DNA from: Novosphingobium sp. AAP83
Lineage (GTDB): Bacteria; Pseudomonadota; Alphaproteobacteria; Sphingomonadales; Sphingomonadaceae
Assembly (NCBI RefSeq): GCF_001295795.1
Contig: NZ_LJHY01000016.1
Coordinates: forward strand, 1-64,000
Direction of reading: 5' to 3'
DNA length: 64,000 nt
The first letter of the stretch is position 1, and each line of letters begins with the position of its first letter. Positions 36,191 to 44,307 of this stretch are shown piece by piece. The translations under genes and the position numbers were made by a program. The notes under the pieces are model-generated. The model worked only from the letters and a program-made list of their open reading frames with translations. It was not told the DNA's origin and searched no databases.

Positions 36191-38383
36191 ATGAATTTCG
36201 ACCTGACCGAAGACCAGGAAATGATGCGCGACATGTTCGCGCGCTATCTGGACGAAAACAGCAGCATGATCCGCGTTCGCGCGGCATCGCAAACCGGGTT
36301 TGATCACGAACTTTGGCTCGGCCTTGCCGAACAAGGCGCGCTGTCGATCCGCGTGCCCGAGGCTGCTGGCGGTATGGGCATGGGCCTGTTCGATGCCGCC
36401 CTGCTGATGGATGAAGCAGGCCGCACGCTGGTTTCCGGGCCGCTGGCGGAATCGCTGGTCGCATTGCGGCTTTTGGCTTTGGCAGAGATCGAGACAGAAC
36501 TGTTGGACCGCGCGCTGACGGGGCAATCAGTTGTCACCATCGCTTTGCACGATGTCGCCACAAACCCGGTTCAATGGATCGCAGGTGGCAGCGTCGCCGA
36601 TGCGGTGATCGCGCGCCGTGGCAACGATGTGCTGCTGTTTGCGCTGAACCCTGCCGCGCATGCCGCTGAGCCGAGCCTTGCCAATACGCCAATGGCCGAA
36701 ATCGATTTTTCTGCCATCTCCGGCACGCCGATCAACATCGATATGGCAGCATTTGCCGCCGGCGTGGAAGAATGGAAGTTGCTGATTGCCGCAGGCCTTG
36801 CCGGCCTATCGAAGGAATCGCTGAAGCTTGCTGCCGCGTATGCGTGCGAGCGCAAGCAATTTGGCCAGTTCATCGGCCAGTTCCAGGGCATCTCGCATCC
36901 GCTGGCTGATCTGGTTTGCGAAGCTGACGGTGCCAAAATGCTGGTGTGGAAGGCCATCCGCGATATTGCCGATGGCAAGGCTGAAGCAGGTGCCGCTGTG
37001 TCCATCGCAGCATGGTGGGGATCCATCACTGCAGCGCGTTGCGTGGCCCAGGCGCTGCACACCTTCGGCGGCTATGGCCTGACCACCGAATACGATATCC
37101 ATCTGTACAACTTGCGGGCCAAAGCCTGGCCGCTGGTCTACGGCGATCCGGCCCTGCTGTTGGAAGAGGCGGGCCGCCGTCTTTACGCTGGCGAAGTGAC
37201 ACCTCTGCCCGATGCTGGCGATTGCCCGATCGAGTTCGATCTTGGTGAAGATGCAGCGCAGATGAGCGCGGAGATCAACGCCTTCTTTTCCAGCCAGGTG
37301 ACTGACGAAGAGCGCGCGCAATTCCATTATAGCTGGGAAGGTTTTGTCCCCTCGGTCCACAAGAAGCTCTCCGAGGCAGGACTGCTCTTCCCTGGTCTTC
37401 CCGCCGATCTGCGCGGAAAGAAGCTTTCCCACTATGCGCAGATGGCCGCGATGGATGCATTTGAGCACCATGGCTATAACAACCCGGCAGCCAACGTCAC
37501 ACAGATGGTTGCGCTGATCATTCACCGCTTTGGCTCGGATGAATTGAAAAATGAAGTCCTGCCCAAACTCATGAACGGTGAGGCGATTTGCAGCCTCGGC
37601 TATTCCGAACCGGGTGCAGGGTCGGACGTGTTTGCCGCCCAGTGCAAGGCCACGCCCGTTGGCAATGGCTGGCGGATCGATGGCACCAAGATGTTCACAT
37701 CGGGCGCGAACTTGTCGTCCTATGTGCTGATGCTGTGTCGCACCAACACGGAAGTTGCCAAGCACGCGGGACTGACGATGTTCATCGTTCCGCTGAAGGC
37801 CGAAGGCGTGACGGTGCAACCCGTTTACACCTTCCAGGACGAGCGCACCAACATCACCTTCTATGACAACGTCCAGATCCCCGACAGTTGGCGGTTGGGC
37901 GCGGTCGATGGCGGCGTGAAGACGATGAGCGCAAGCCTTGAACTGGAACACGGCGGCGGCTTCGGCAAATACATGCGCAAGATGCACGATGCGGGAGCAG
38001 CGGCCTGCCTCCAGATCACACAAGGCGGCAAACCGCTTATCGAGCAGACCCAAGCCCAAGCGCGTCTGGCGCGCACGATGGCGCATTTGTGGCTGGCCGA
38101 ACTGATCACGTTCCGTGCGCAGTGGGTCATTGCAGAAAAGAAGCAGAACCTTGCTTATGGTCCGATGGCCAAGATGTTCTCGTCCGAGAAGTTCCTGACC
38201 GATGCGCGCGACTTGCTGGACCTGACCGCGCCGCATTCGCTATCGCTGCGCGAAGGCCCGACCGCCGAGCTGAACCTGTTCTATCGGCACGCGCAGGGCG
38301 CAACGATATATGGTGGCACCAGCGAAGTGCACCGGTCGATGATTGCAGAGCGCAACCTTGGCTTGCCGCGCACACGCGCTTAA
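36191..38383 (+). CDS. Fused double acyl-CoA dehydrogenase (FadE34-like)
   Basis: 730 residues, about twice the family length, with two acyl-CoA dehydrogenase modules. Residues about 1 to 360 form a diverged module (MNFDLTEDQEMMRDMF, HTFGGYGLTTEYDI). Residues about 370 to 730 form a canonical one, with LGYSEPGAGSDVFAA near 470 and a C-terminal TIYGGTSEVHRSMIAERN in which the classical catalytic glutamate is Gly. Single-chain FadE34 of mycobacteria (about 710) has the same fusion and acts on bile-acid side chains. It is the covalent counterpart of the split pair at 7251/8216. Its operon also holds an SDR and a hydratase. Confidence 0.9.
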   Translation: MNFDLTEDQEMMRDMFARYLDENSSMIRVRAASQTGFDHELWLGLAEQGALSIRVPEAAGGMGMGLFDAALLMDEAGRTLVSGPLAESLVALRLLALAEIETELLDRALTGQSVVTIALHDVATNPVQWIAGGSVADAVIARRGNDVLLFALNPAAHAAEPSLANTPMAEIDFSAISGTPINIDMAAFAAGVEEWKLLIAAGLAGLSKESLKLAAAYACERKQFGQFIGQFQGISHPLADLVCEADGAKMLVWKAIRDIADGKAEAGAAVSIAAWWGSITAARCVAQALHTFGGYGLTTEYDIHLYNLRAKAWPLVYGDPALLLEEAGRRLYAGEVTPLPDAGDCPIEFDLGEDAAQMSAEINAFFSSQVTDEERAQFHYSWEGFVPSVHKKLSEAGLLFPGLPADLRGKKLSHYAQMAAMDAFEHHGYNNPAANVTQMVALIIHRFGSDELKNEVLPKLMNGEAICSLGYSEPGAGSDVFAAQCKATPVGNGWRIDGTKMFTSGANLSSYVLMLCRTNTEVAKHAGLTMFIVPLKAEGVTVQPVYTFQDERTNITFYDNVQIPDSWRLGAVDGGVKTMSASLELEHGGGFGKYMRKMHDAGAAACLQITQGGKPLIEQTQAQARLARTMAHLWLAELITFRAQWVIAEKKQNLAYGPMAKMFSSEKFLTDARDLLDLTAPHSLSLREGPTAELNLFYRHAQGATIYGGTSEVHRSMIAERNLGLPRTRA

Positions 38384-38392
38384 GGATCACCG

Positions 38393-39190
38393 ATGACTGA
38401 AGAACTGCAACTGCTAACCGACGAACAGGACGGCGTACTGATCGTATCGCTGAACCGGCCCGATAAGCTGAACGCCTTGTCTGCCGAAATTATGGAACTG
38501 TTCGAAGAGGCGCTGCTGCGGTTCCGCGATAATGATGATCTGCGGGTCATGCTCATCCGCGCTAACGGGCGCTATTTCTGTGCAGGTGCCGATTTGCGCG
38601 GTGGATCGCCAAAGCAGCAAAAGCGCACGGCCAGTGGCATTCGCGAAAACCACCGCCTCGGCCTTAACGGCATGCACCGCATCTATGACGAGATGGAGCA
38701 TGTCGAAAAGCCGATCGTCGCTGCTATCCATTCCGCCTGCGTTGGTGGCGGTTTGGAAATGGCACTTTCGTGTGATTTCAGGCTTGCCGCCAAAGGCGCA
38801 TCGTTTGCTTTCCCCGAAGGCCTGTTCGGGGTGCTTCCTGCCAGCAATGGCGTTAGCCGGTTGACCCGGATTTGCGGACCGCACTGGGCGCGCTGGCTGA
38901 TCATGGGCAATCAAAAGGCGGATGCCGACAAAGCGCACATCATGGGCCTTGTCCACGATGTACTGCCGGACGAAGGCTTTGACCAAGCTGCCCTGGACTT
39001 TTGCCACCACCTGACCAAAAGCGATCCTGAACAAATGGGCGCTGCAAAAATCGCCATCGAATTGGCTGCCGAAGTCGGCCCCAGCATGGGCCGCCACGTT
39101 GAACGCATGGCCAACAGTGCGCTTATGCTCAATCCCGCATACCTCGCGCGGATCGACGAATACGTGAAGGGCATCGGCAAAAAGAAGTAG
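38393..39190 (+). CDS. Enoyl-CoA hydratase
   Basis: 265 residues. Oxyanion hole in YFCAGADLRG and ACVGGGLEMAL; both hydratase glutamates are present, the first in GGGLEMAL and the second 20 residues on in FAFPEGLFG. This is a genuine two-glutamate hydratase, unlike the crotonase at 2519. It starts nine bases after the acyl-CoA dehydrogenase stop, so it hydrates the enoyl-CoA that enzyme makes. The insertion after GGSPKQQKRTASGIREN is longer than in the crotonase core but common in steroid-cluster EchA proteins. Confidence 0.9.
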   Translation: MTEELQLLTDEQDGVLIVSLNRPDKLNALSAEIMELFEEALLRFRDNDDLRVMLIRANGRYFCAGADLRGGSPKQQKRTASGIRENHRLGLNGMHRIYDEMEHVEKPIVAAIHSACVGGGLEMALSCDFRLAAKGASFAFPEGLFGVLPASNGVSRLTRICGPHWARWLIMGNQKADADKAHIMGLVHDVLPDEGFDQAALDFCHHLTKSDPEQMGAAKIAIELAAEVGPSMGRHVERMANSALMLNPAYLARIDEYVKGIGKKK

Positions 39191-39194
39191 GCGC

Positions 39195-39902
39195 TCAGCC
39201 TTTTCCCTGCGCTCTTTGATCGGCAATCGAAAGGTGGAAAAGGCGCACTTCTGCTTCCAGGTAACGGCTTACGTCGGGCATCACCCGATCCGCCATGGCA
39301 TCTCCAAAGTGCCGGTCTGTCGCGATGTTCACCGCACGCTCAAAGCCCATGTACAGCACGGTTGCCAGACTCACCGCCAAGGAAGTCCGCTCTGCCGGAC
39401 TGCGGCCCATCTGCACCACCAGCAAATCGATCACCGGTCGTGCCGCGTTGATCCGCTGGTCGGTCTGCAAACGATCCTTGCGGTCGGCCATGGTGTTGCG
39501 CAAGTGCAGGATCGATGAATTGCGTTGCCAGAATTCATAGAACCCCCGGACAAACCGTTCGCAATGCTGGACCAGTTGATCATCGGGCCATGGCTTCCGC
39601 AAAATCTCAAGGTAGCTGGCCTCGGCCTCGGCCATCACCGGTTCAAGTAGCGCCACCACCAGTTCGCTCAGGTCTGCAAAATAGACATAGAGCGAAGCCA
39701 TCCGCAAACTGGCGCGGCGGGCAACTTCGCTCAGCGTGATCTGGGTCGCGTCAGGTCCGTCGATGATCTCCTTGGCCGCGGCAAGAATCCGGTCACGCGT
39801 ATCGCGCCCCTTTCGGCCAAGGCGCTGACCGTTGAGATTATGACTGACATCGGCGAGCGCAGGACGCTTCTTGTTAATTGTTGCTGACTGCGCCGCTACC
39901 AT
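39195..39902 (-). CDS. TetR/AcrR-family transcriptional regulator
   Basis: 235 residues. The helix-turn-helix is ITLSEVARRASLRMASLYVYFADLSEL, preceded by a basic lead (NGQRLGRKGRDTRDRIL). The start ATG lies only 18 bases after the stop of the aldehyde dehydrogenase, so this gene is the last of the long minus-strand operon and is probably co-transcribed. It could report on the pathway's intermediate and control the operon's own promoter. It ends four bases from the convergent hydratase gene. Confidence 0.82.
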   Translation of the reverse strand: MVAAQSATINKKRPALADVSHNLNGQRLGRKGRDTRDRILAAAKEIIDGPDATQITLSEVARRASLRMASLYVYFADLSELVVALLEPVMAEAEASYLEILRKPWPDDQLVQHCERFVRGFYEFWQRNSSILHLRNTMADRKDRLQTDQRINAARPVIDLLVVQMGRSPAERTSLAVSLATVLYMGFERAVNIATDRHFGDAMADRVMPDVSRYLEAEVRLFHLSIADQRAQGKG

Positions 39903-39920
39903 CCGCTTCTTTCACAAATC

Positions 39921-41387
39921 CTATTTGCGCCACGCGATCAATTTGGTCTCGAGATACTCTTCGATCCCTTCGACACCCCATTCGCGGCCAATTCCGCTAG
40001 CCTTGTAGCCGCCGAAAGGCAAGTCACCTGCGATACACATGCCGCCGTTGACGCTGATTGAACCGCTGCGAATACGCTTTGCCACGGCCAGCGCCCGGTC
40101 AAGACTGCCAGATGAAACGCCACCGGACAGGCCATAGCTCGATTCATTGGCAATGCGCACCGCATCATCATCGTCTTCAAACGGGATCACTACCAGAACC
40201 GGACCGAAGATTTCTTCCTGCGCAATCCGCATCGCATTATCGACATCCACAAAACACGTTGGCTCGATAAAGTAGCCGCCGCCTTTATCAGGACGCGCCT
40301 TTCCGCCTGCCAGCAATGTTGCTCCTTCTTGCTGACCCAATTCGACGTAAGACAGCACGCGTTCCATCTGGCGCTTCGAGATAACCGGCCCCATGATCTG
40401 CGTCGGGTTGTCAAAGTCGCCCCAGTTATCGCCGAAGTTGGCGTAAGCACCTTTGAGGATTGCTTTGGCTTCGTCATAACGGCTGCGCGGGACCAGCAGC
40501 CGCGAATGCACCGCACAGCCCTGCCCTGCGTGGAACACCAGCATAGTGGTCGCGACATCCATCGCAAAGTTTTCGGAATCTTCGAGTACAATTTTGGCCG
40601 ATTTGCCGCCAAGTTCAAGGAAGACGCGCTTCATTGTGGCAGCGCCTTGCTCCATGATGCGCTTGCCAACGCCCGTCGATCCGGTGAAGCTGATCAGGTC
40701 CACGCGTGGGTCAGTGACCAGCATTTCGCCGGCAAGTGCTGCGTCTTCACCAAATACTACGTTCAGCACACCTGCCGGGAAACCAGCCTCGGCCGCCAGT
40801 TCGCCAAAGATTGACCCCATACCCGGAGTGTTGGGAGCTGGTTTCAGGATGACCGTGCACCCGGCGAGCAATGCCGCCACCACTTTGCCCACGTTTACGT
40901 AAAGCGGCACATTCCAAGGTGTAATCGCCCCGACAACGCCCACGGGCTCTTTCACAGCGACCCGCTCATGCATCATGCCGTAGGCAGCGCGCTCGCCATA
41001 GCTTTTTTGCCATTCCACCTGCGGGAACAGGTCAATGTAGTCTTTCCAGCCATCCATCGCCATGTCGACATGCGCACGCCCAACCGCACCGATCGCGGCG
41101 CCAGCTTCATTGCGGGCAAGGTCGGACAAACGCTCACGATTGGCATCGAACAGATCGTAAAGCTTCTGGACCAGCTTCACGCGCAACGCGATATTCGTAG
41201 ACCAATCGGTTTTATCGAAAGCGCGCCGGGCAGATGCGATTGCCTCCTCAACATCAGCGGCCGTTGCATCAGCGGCCTTGCCGACCGGTTCACCCGTCCA
41301 GGGACTGATAATGTCGAACGTCTTGCCGCTTTGTGCATCGCGCAACTGGCCATCGATAAACAATTTGGCGTCCGGGAGCGTCGTCAT
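39921..41387 (-). CDS. Aldehyde dehydrogenase (NAD(P)-dependent)
   Basis: 488 residues of the ALDH superfamily. ITPWNVPLYVNVGKVVAALLAGCTVILKPAPNTPG binds the cofactor, ELGGKSAKIVLED holds the general base, and GQGCAVHSRLLVP the catalytic cysteine. FTGSTGVGKRIM and EEIFGPVLVVIPFEDDDDAVRIAN are canonical. The inner ATG (MTTLPDAK) is preferred over an upstream TTG without better spacing. It oxidises an aldehyde to the acid, which the neighbouring ligase could then activate. It follows the SDR gene by 42 bases in a seven-gene minus-strand run. Confidence 0.9.
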   Translation of the reverse strand: MTTLPDAKLFIDGQLRDAQSGKTFDIISPWTGEPVGKAADATAADVEEAIASARRAFDKTDWSTNIALRVKLVQKLYDLFDANRERLSDLARNEAGAAIGAVGRAHVDMAMDGWKDYIDLFPQVEWQKSYGERAAYGMMHERVAVKEPVGVVGAITPWNVPLYVNVGKVVAALLAGCTVILKPAPNTPGMGSIFGELAAEAGFPAGVLNVVFGEDAALAGEMLVTDPRVDLISFTGSTGVGKRIMEQGAATMKRVFLELGGKSAKIVLEDSENFAMDVATTMLVFHAGQGCAVHSRLLVPRSRYDEAKAILKGAYANFGDNWGDFDNPTQIMGPVISKRQMERVLSYVELGQQEGATLLAGGKARPDKGGGYFIEPTCFVDVDNAMRIAQEEIFGPVLVVIPFEDDDDAVRIANESSYGLSGGVSSGSLDRALAVAKRIRSGSISVNGGMCIAGDLPFGGYKASGIGREWGVEGIEEYLETKLIAWRK

Positions 41388-41429
41388 GGAAACAGTTTCC
41401 TTGCTGGAAAGCAATGTAAAATTGGCTGA

Positions 41430-42170
41430 TTAAGCGGCGCGATGGCCACGAAGCGCGACAAACGGGATATGCAAATCGGCAGGTGTATCAATCAGCGCGC
41501 GAAAAGCGCTTGCCGCGGAATTATAATGTGAAATCGGCCGTTCGCGCAGGTTGATACCAGCTTTCGCGTTTTCCACGCCGAAACGCATGGAAACCTCGGG
41601 TGCCCAGGCACTGCCGGTCTTGGTCTCGTCCATCATCATACCGGCCTGAACAATCGTCACCCGCACACCTTCGGGGGTGAGTTCGCGCGCCCACATGTCT
41701 GACATCAATTCAAGCGCCGTCTTGGTCCCGCCATAAAGCCATAGCATCGGCATTTTAAGCGAGGCGGTTTCGCTGCTGACGTTGATGATCTGGCCACCGC
41801 CGCGCAGCAAAGGCAACGCTTCACGCGCGCAATAGATCGGCCCGGCCAGATTGATATTGATCTGGGTTGCGATCTGCGCGTCCGTCACCTCGGCCAATGT
41901 AAATGGCTCGTAGACCGCCGCATTGTTGATTAGCACATCGATTTTGGGATGGCGCGCGGCGATAACGGCAAAGGCAGCGCGGACCGAATCGGGATTGGCC
42001 ACATCGCATTCGATCGCAAAGTGCGGCGCGCCGATTTCAGCGGCAACGGCCTCAATTTTGGCAAGCGTGCGCCCGAGCAGGATGACGGTGTCACCATCTG
42101 TGGCAAAACGCCGTGACAATGCCCGGCCAAGACCGTCTCCGGCCCCTGTAATCACGATTGTTTTGGCCAT
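41430..42170 (-). CDS. Short-chain dehydrogenase/reductase
   Basis: 246 residues. TGAGDGLGRAL is the cofactor motif, LLGRTLAK after the second strand suggests NADP, NNAAVYEP the NAG equivalent, VSSETAS the serine and YGGTKTAL the tyrosine/lysine pair. The C-terminal region after QAGMMMDETKTG carries an unusual substrate loop. AAGGAGAAAATC directly precedes the ATG. It lies in the long minus-strand operon between an EthD-like protein and the aldehyde dehydrogenase, suggesting alcohol-to-carbonyl oxidation followed by aldehyde oxidation. Confidence 0.85.
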   Translation of the reverse strand: MAKTIVITGAGDGLGRALSRRFATDGDTVILLGRTLAKIEAVAAEIGAPHFAIECDVANPDSVRAAFAVIAARHPKIDVLINNAAVYEPFTLAEVTDAQIATQININLAGPIYCAREALPLLRGGGQIINVSSETASLKMPMLWLYGGTKTALELMSDMWARELTPEGVRVTIVQAGMMMDETKTGSAWAPEVSMRFGVENAKAGINLRERPISHYNSAASAFRALIDTPADLHIPFVALRGHRAA

Positions 42171-42252
42171 GATTTTCTCCTTGGCACGTCTCTATCGCGG
42201 GCTGGAAAAAAGAGCGAGACGGGCCCAACCGCAATCGCCGAAGCGATGCCGG

Positions 42253-43035
42253 TTAAGCGCCCGTGATACGAAAGTCCGGCGGATAGACCGATAAGTCGCC
42301 CGCATAAGCAATCCCGCGATCCCACTTCCGGGCACCGCTAATCCGTTTGAAGAAATGGACGGTGCGGGCAAAACTTCCCGCCTTGGAACGCGGAGCCATC
42401 GCCACGCCGCTGGGGCTGACCCCGCGCGCCCGCGCGCTGAAATCCTTGACAGAAAACAGCAGGTCATCGGTCTGATGGCCACACATTACCAGTTCGCTCC
42501 CGGGACAGAACCGTCGTGGTTCAATTTGGAGCGGGGAAAGCCGCCCGCGCTTCATCGCCACGAACCCGGGCACACGGCACACTTCGGGTATGTGCACATC
42601 ATCATACCAGGCGTGATATTCTGCCTCCATTCCTGCTACGAAGTTTGCCGGAATGATGAACATGCTGGAAAAAGGCTTGTCTTTCTGATGGTTCGGGCCG
42701 GAATACCAATCAGCATAGAGCGCATAGCTGAAGATGCGCTCGGATTCATTGCCGTCATCAATCAGCCCGCTATCACGCGCCTGCGCCAGCAATGGCCCTA
42801 GCGCCGGAAGATCGATTTCCGGTGCCGAATAATCGAACTCGTAAACGCTCATAAACCGCCAGGGCTGGGCGATGTCAGGCATCACCTGCTCGGGAGTCAC
42901 TTCATAGCGGTCCGCCGATTTGAAACCGCGCAGCCGCGCAAGATCTTGCGCATGCAGCCCATCGAACCAAGCCGCGTATTCAGCCTCGCGACCGGCGGTG
43001 ACGTTGTACAAATGCGTGGTGGTATAAAGCGCCAT
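42253..43035 (-). CDS. Tandem dimeric alpha/beta-barrel protein (EthD/ABM-like)
   Basis: 260 residues, probably two ferredoxin-like barrel modules. YAAWFDGLHAQDLARLRGFKSADRY and YHAWYDDVHIPEVCRVPGFVAMKRG are recognisably repeated, about 110 residues apart; the first repeat ends in an aspartate/histidine pair close to EthD-type active sites. Proteins of this fold bind small or heme-like molecules, degrade quinones or act as CoA-ester chaperones. Neither function can be chosen from sequence. A GGACGGA ribosome site is near. It lies in the long minus-strand operon. Confidence 0.65.
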   Translation of the reverse strand: MALYTTTHLYNVTAGREAEYAAWFDGLHAQDLARLRGFKSADRYEVTPEQVMPDIAQPWRFMSVYEFDYSAPEIDLPALGPLLAQARDSGLIDDGNESERIFSYALYADWYSGPNHQKDKPFSSMFIIPANFVAGMEAEYHAWYDDVHIPEVCRVPGFVAMKRGRLSPLQIEPRRFCPGSELVMCGHQTDDLLFSVKDFSARARGVSPSGVAMAPRSKAGSFARTVHFFKRISGARKWDRGIAYAGDLSVYPPDFRITGA

Positions 43036-43138
43036 TGATCCGTCCCGATTCTGTTATTCGCCGGTCATTTCCATATTGATCCGCGTCAGCGCGCTTCGAG
43101 ATGGCAGATCTGCGGCCAGTCCGGAAAGCTAGGCCCGC

Positions 43139-43900
43139 TCACATCCGGAAGCCGCGCATCTGGTTTCCGCCATCGCACAGCAAGACCTGATTGTTGATGA
43201 AGCTGCCTTCGTCCGATGCCAGAAACAGTCCCAGATTGGCGATATCATCAGCAGTACCCTGCCGCTTTACCGCCTGCATCGCGAGCAACCGCGCCCAGTT
43301 TTCATCCGCCACACCGCCCTTGGCCGCTGGCGTTTCCATCAAGCCCGGCGCAATCGCCACGCAGCGAATTTCATCGACCGCAAACTGGCTGGCCATCGCA
43401 TGGGTGAACACATTAAGCGATGCCTTGGTGATGCCATAAGCGGATTGCGGCTGATAGCTGGCCATCGAAGATTTGTTGATGATCAAACCCTTGGCTTTGG
43501 CCAATGCCGGGCGCAGCGCCTCGGCCAGCAGCAACGGGCCAATCGTATTGACCGCAAAGTAATACTGCCACTTGGCTTGGCCCAGACCGAAAAACCCGCG
43601 CGCAATTTCGCCCAAATGCAAGCCGGCGTTGTTAATCAGCACATCGAGCTTGTCATGGCCTGCAATCACGGCTGCACCTAGCGCATTGATCTGAGCCTCA
43701 TCGCTCATATCGCACGGATGACATTCGGCGGTGCCGCCGACTGCTTCAACCAGTGCTTTGGTCTCGGCCATACCCTCGGCGTTTATATCGGCCAAAATGA
43801 CATGCGCACCCTCAGCGCCGAATTTCAAGGCATAGGCACGCCCCAGCCCTGCCGCGCCACCGGTCACCAAAACCGTCTTGCCGGCAAACTTATGGCTCAT
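43139..43900 (-). CDS. Short-chain dehydrogenase/reductase
   Basis: 253 residues. TGGAAGLGRAYALKFG (NAD-type, ILADIN after the second strand), NNAG, INKSSMAS for the serine and YGITKASL for the catalytic tyrosine/lysine. The inner ATG (MSHKFAG) is chosen since GGAGG lies eight bases upstream and it overlaps the SnoaL-type gene's stop by four bases. This makes translation coupled. GGGRAY-like acyl-CoA chaperones have the same opening, so a hydroxyacyl-CoA or cyclic alcohol substrate is plausible. Confidence 0.85.
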   Translation of the reverse strand: MSHKFAGKTVLVTGGAAGLGRAYALKFGAEGAHVILADINAEGMAETKALVEAVGGTAECHPCDMSDEAQINALGAAVIAGHDKLDVLINNAGLHLGEIARGFFGLGQAKWQYYFAVNTIGPLLLAEALRPALAKAKGLIINKSSMASYQPQSAYGITKASLNVFTHAMASQFAVDEIRCVAIAPGLMETPAAKGGVADENWARLLAMQAVKRQGTADDIANLGLFLASDEGSFINNQVLLCDGGNQMRGFRM

Positions 43901-44307
43901 TCGAACCTCCTGAAGGTGATGCCCGCAATCCGCCAGCCATGCCTGGTGCGGCAGAATGTGTCGGAATAACGCCCGACGATAGCCATCATTCCTGCCCCAT
44001 CGCGGCGGCGTGATTGAACGCTGATTGTCCAATCGCCGGTGGCATGATCGCCATCAACACTGATGCGCGGCGAGCCAAGTGCATGGATCATCCATTCGCT
44101 GCCACCGCCGATGGCTTTGCACATGAAATCGACAATTACCTGCGGGCCTTCCATCGTGCCGAAGCCATAATCACCCACAAAATCATCGGTGAAGATATCT
44201 GCAAACATGGCACGCGCCGCTGCTTCATCCGTGCAAGATGTATCGGCGGCAAAGCAGTAAAGAGCTTTGAGGTTAGCAATTTCCAGACTGTCCTTGGCTT
44301 TGGTCAT
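43897..44307 (-). CDS. SnoaL-like/NTF2-fold protein
   Basis: 136 residues of the NTF2-like fold: the N-terminal helix DSLEIANLKALYCFAADTSC, then EAAARAMFADIFTDDFVGDYG, and strands GDWTISVQSRRRDG, GWRIAGITFRRFE. SnoaL_4-type proteins in this class act as isomerases, dehydratases or cyclases on polyketide or steroid-like substrates (delta5-3-ketosteroid isomerase has this fold). Whether this one is catalytic is unclear; Asp/His pairs in the cavity are possible but I cannot assign them. It overlaps both neighbours by four bases. Confidence 0.72.
   Translation of the reverse strand: MTKAKDSLEIANLKALYCFAADTSCTDEAAARAMFADIFTDDFVGDYGFGTMEGPQVIVDFMCKAIGGGSEWMIHALGSPRISVDGDHATGDWTISVQSRRRDGAGMMAIVGRYSDTFCRTRHGWRIAGITFRRFE

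Noticed and set aside
36806..38236. A 476-codon minus-strand open frame inside the fused acyl-CoA dehydrogenase
   Set aside because: Antisense shadow of a clear coding sequence; low-complexity composition rich in Arg, His and Gln.
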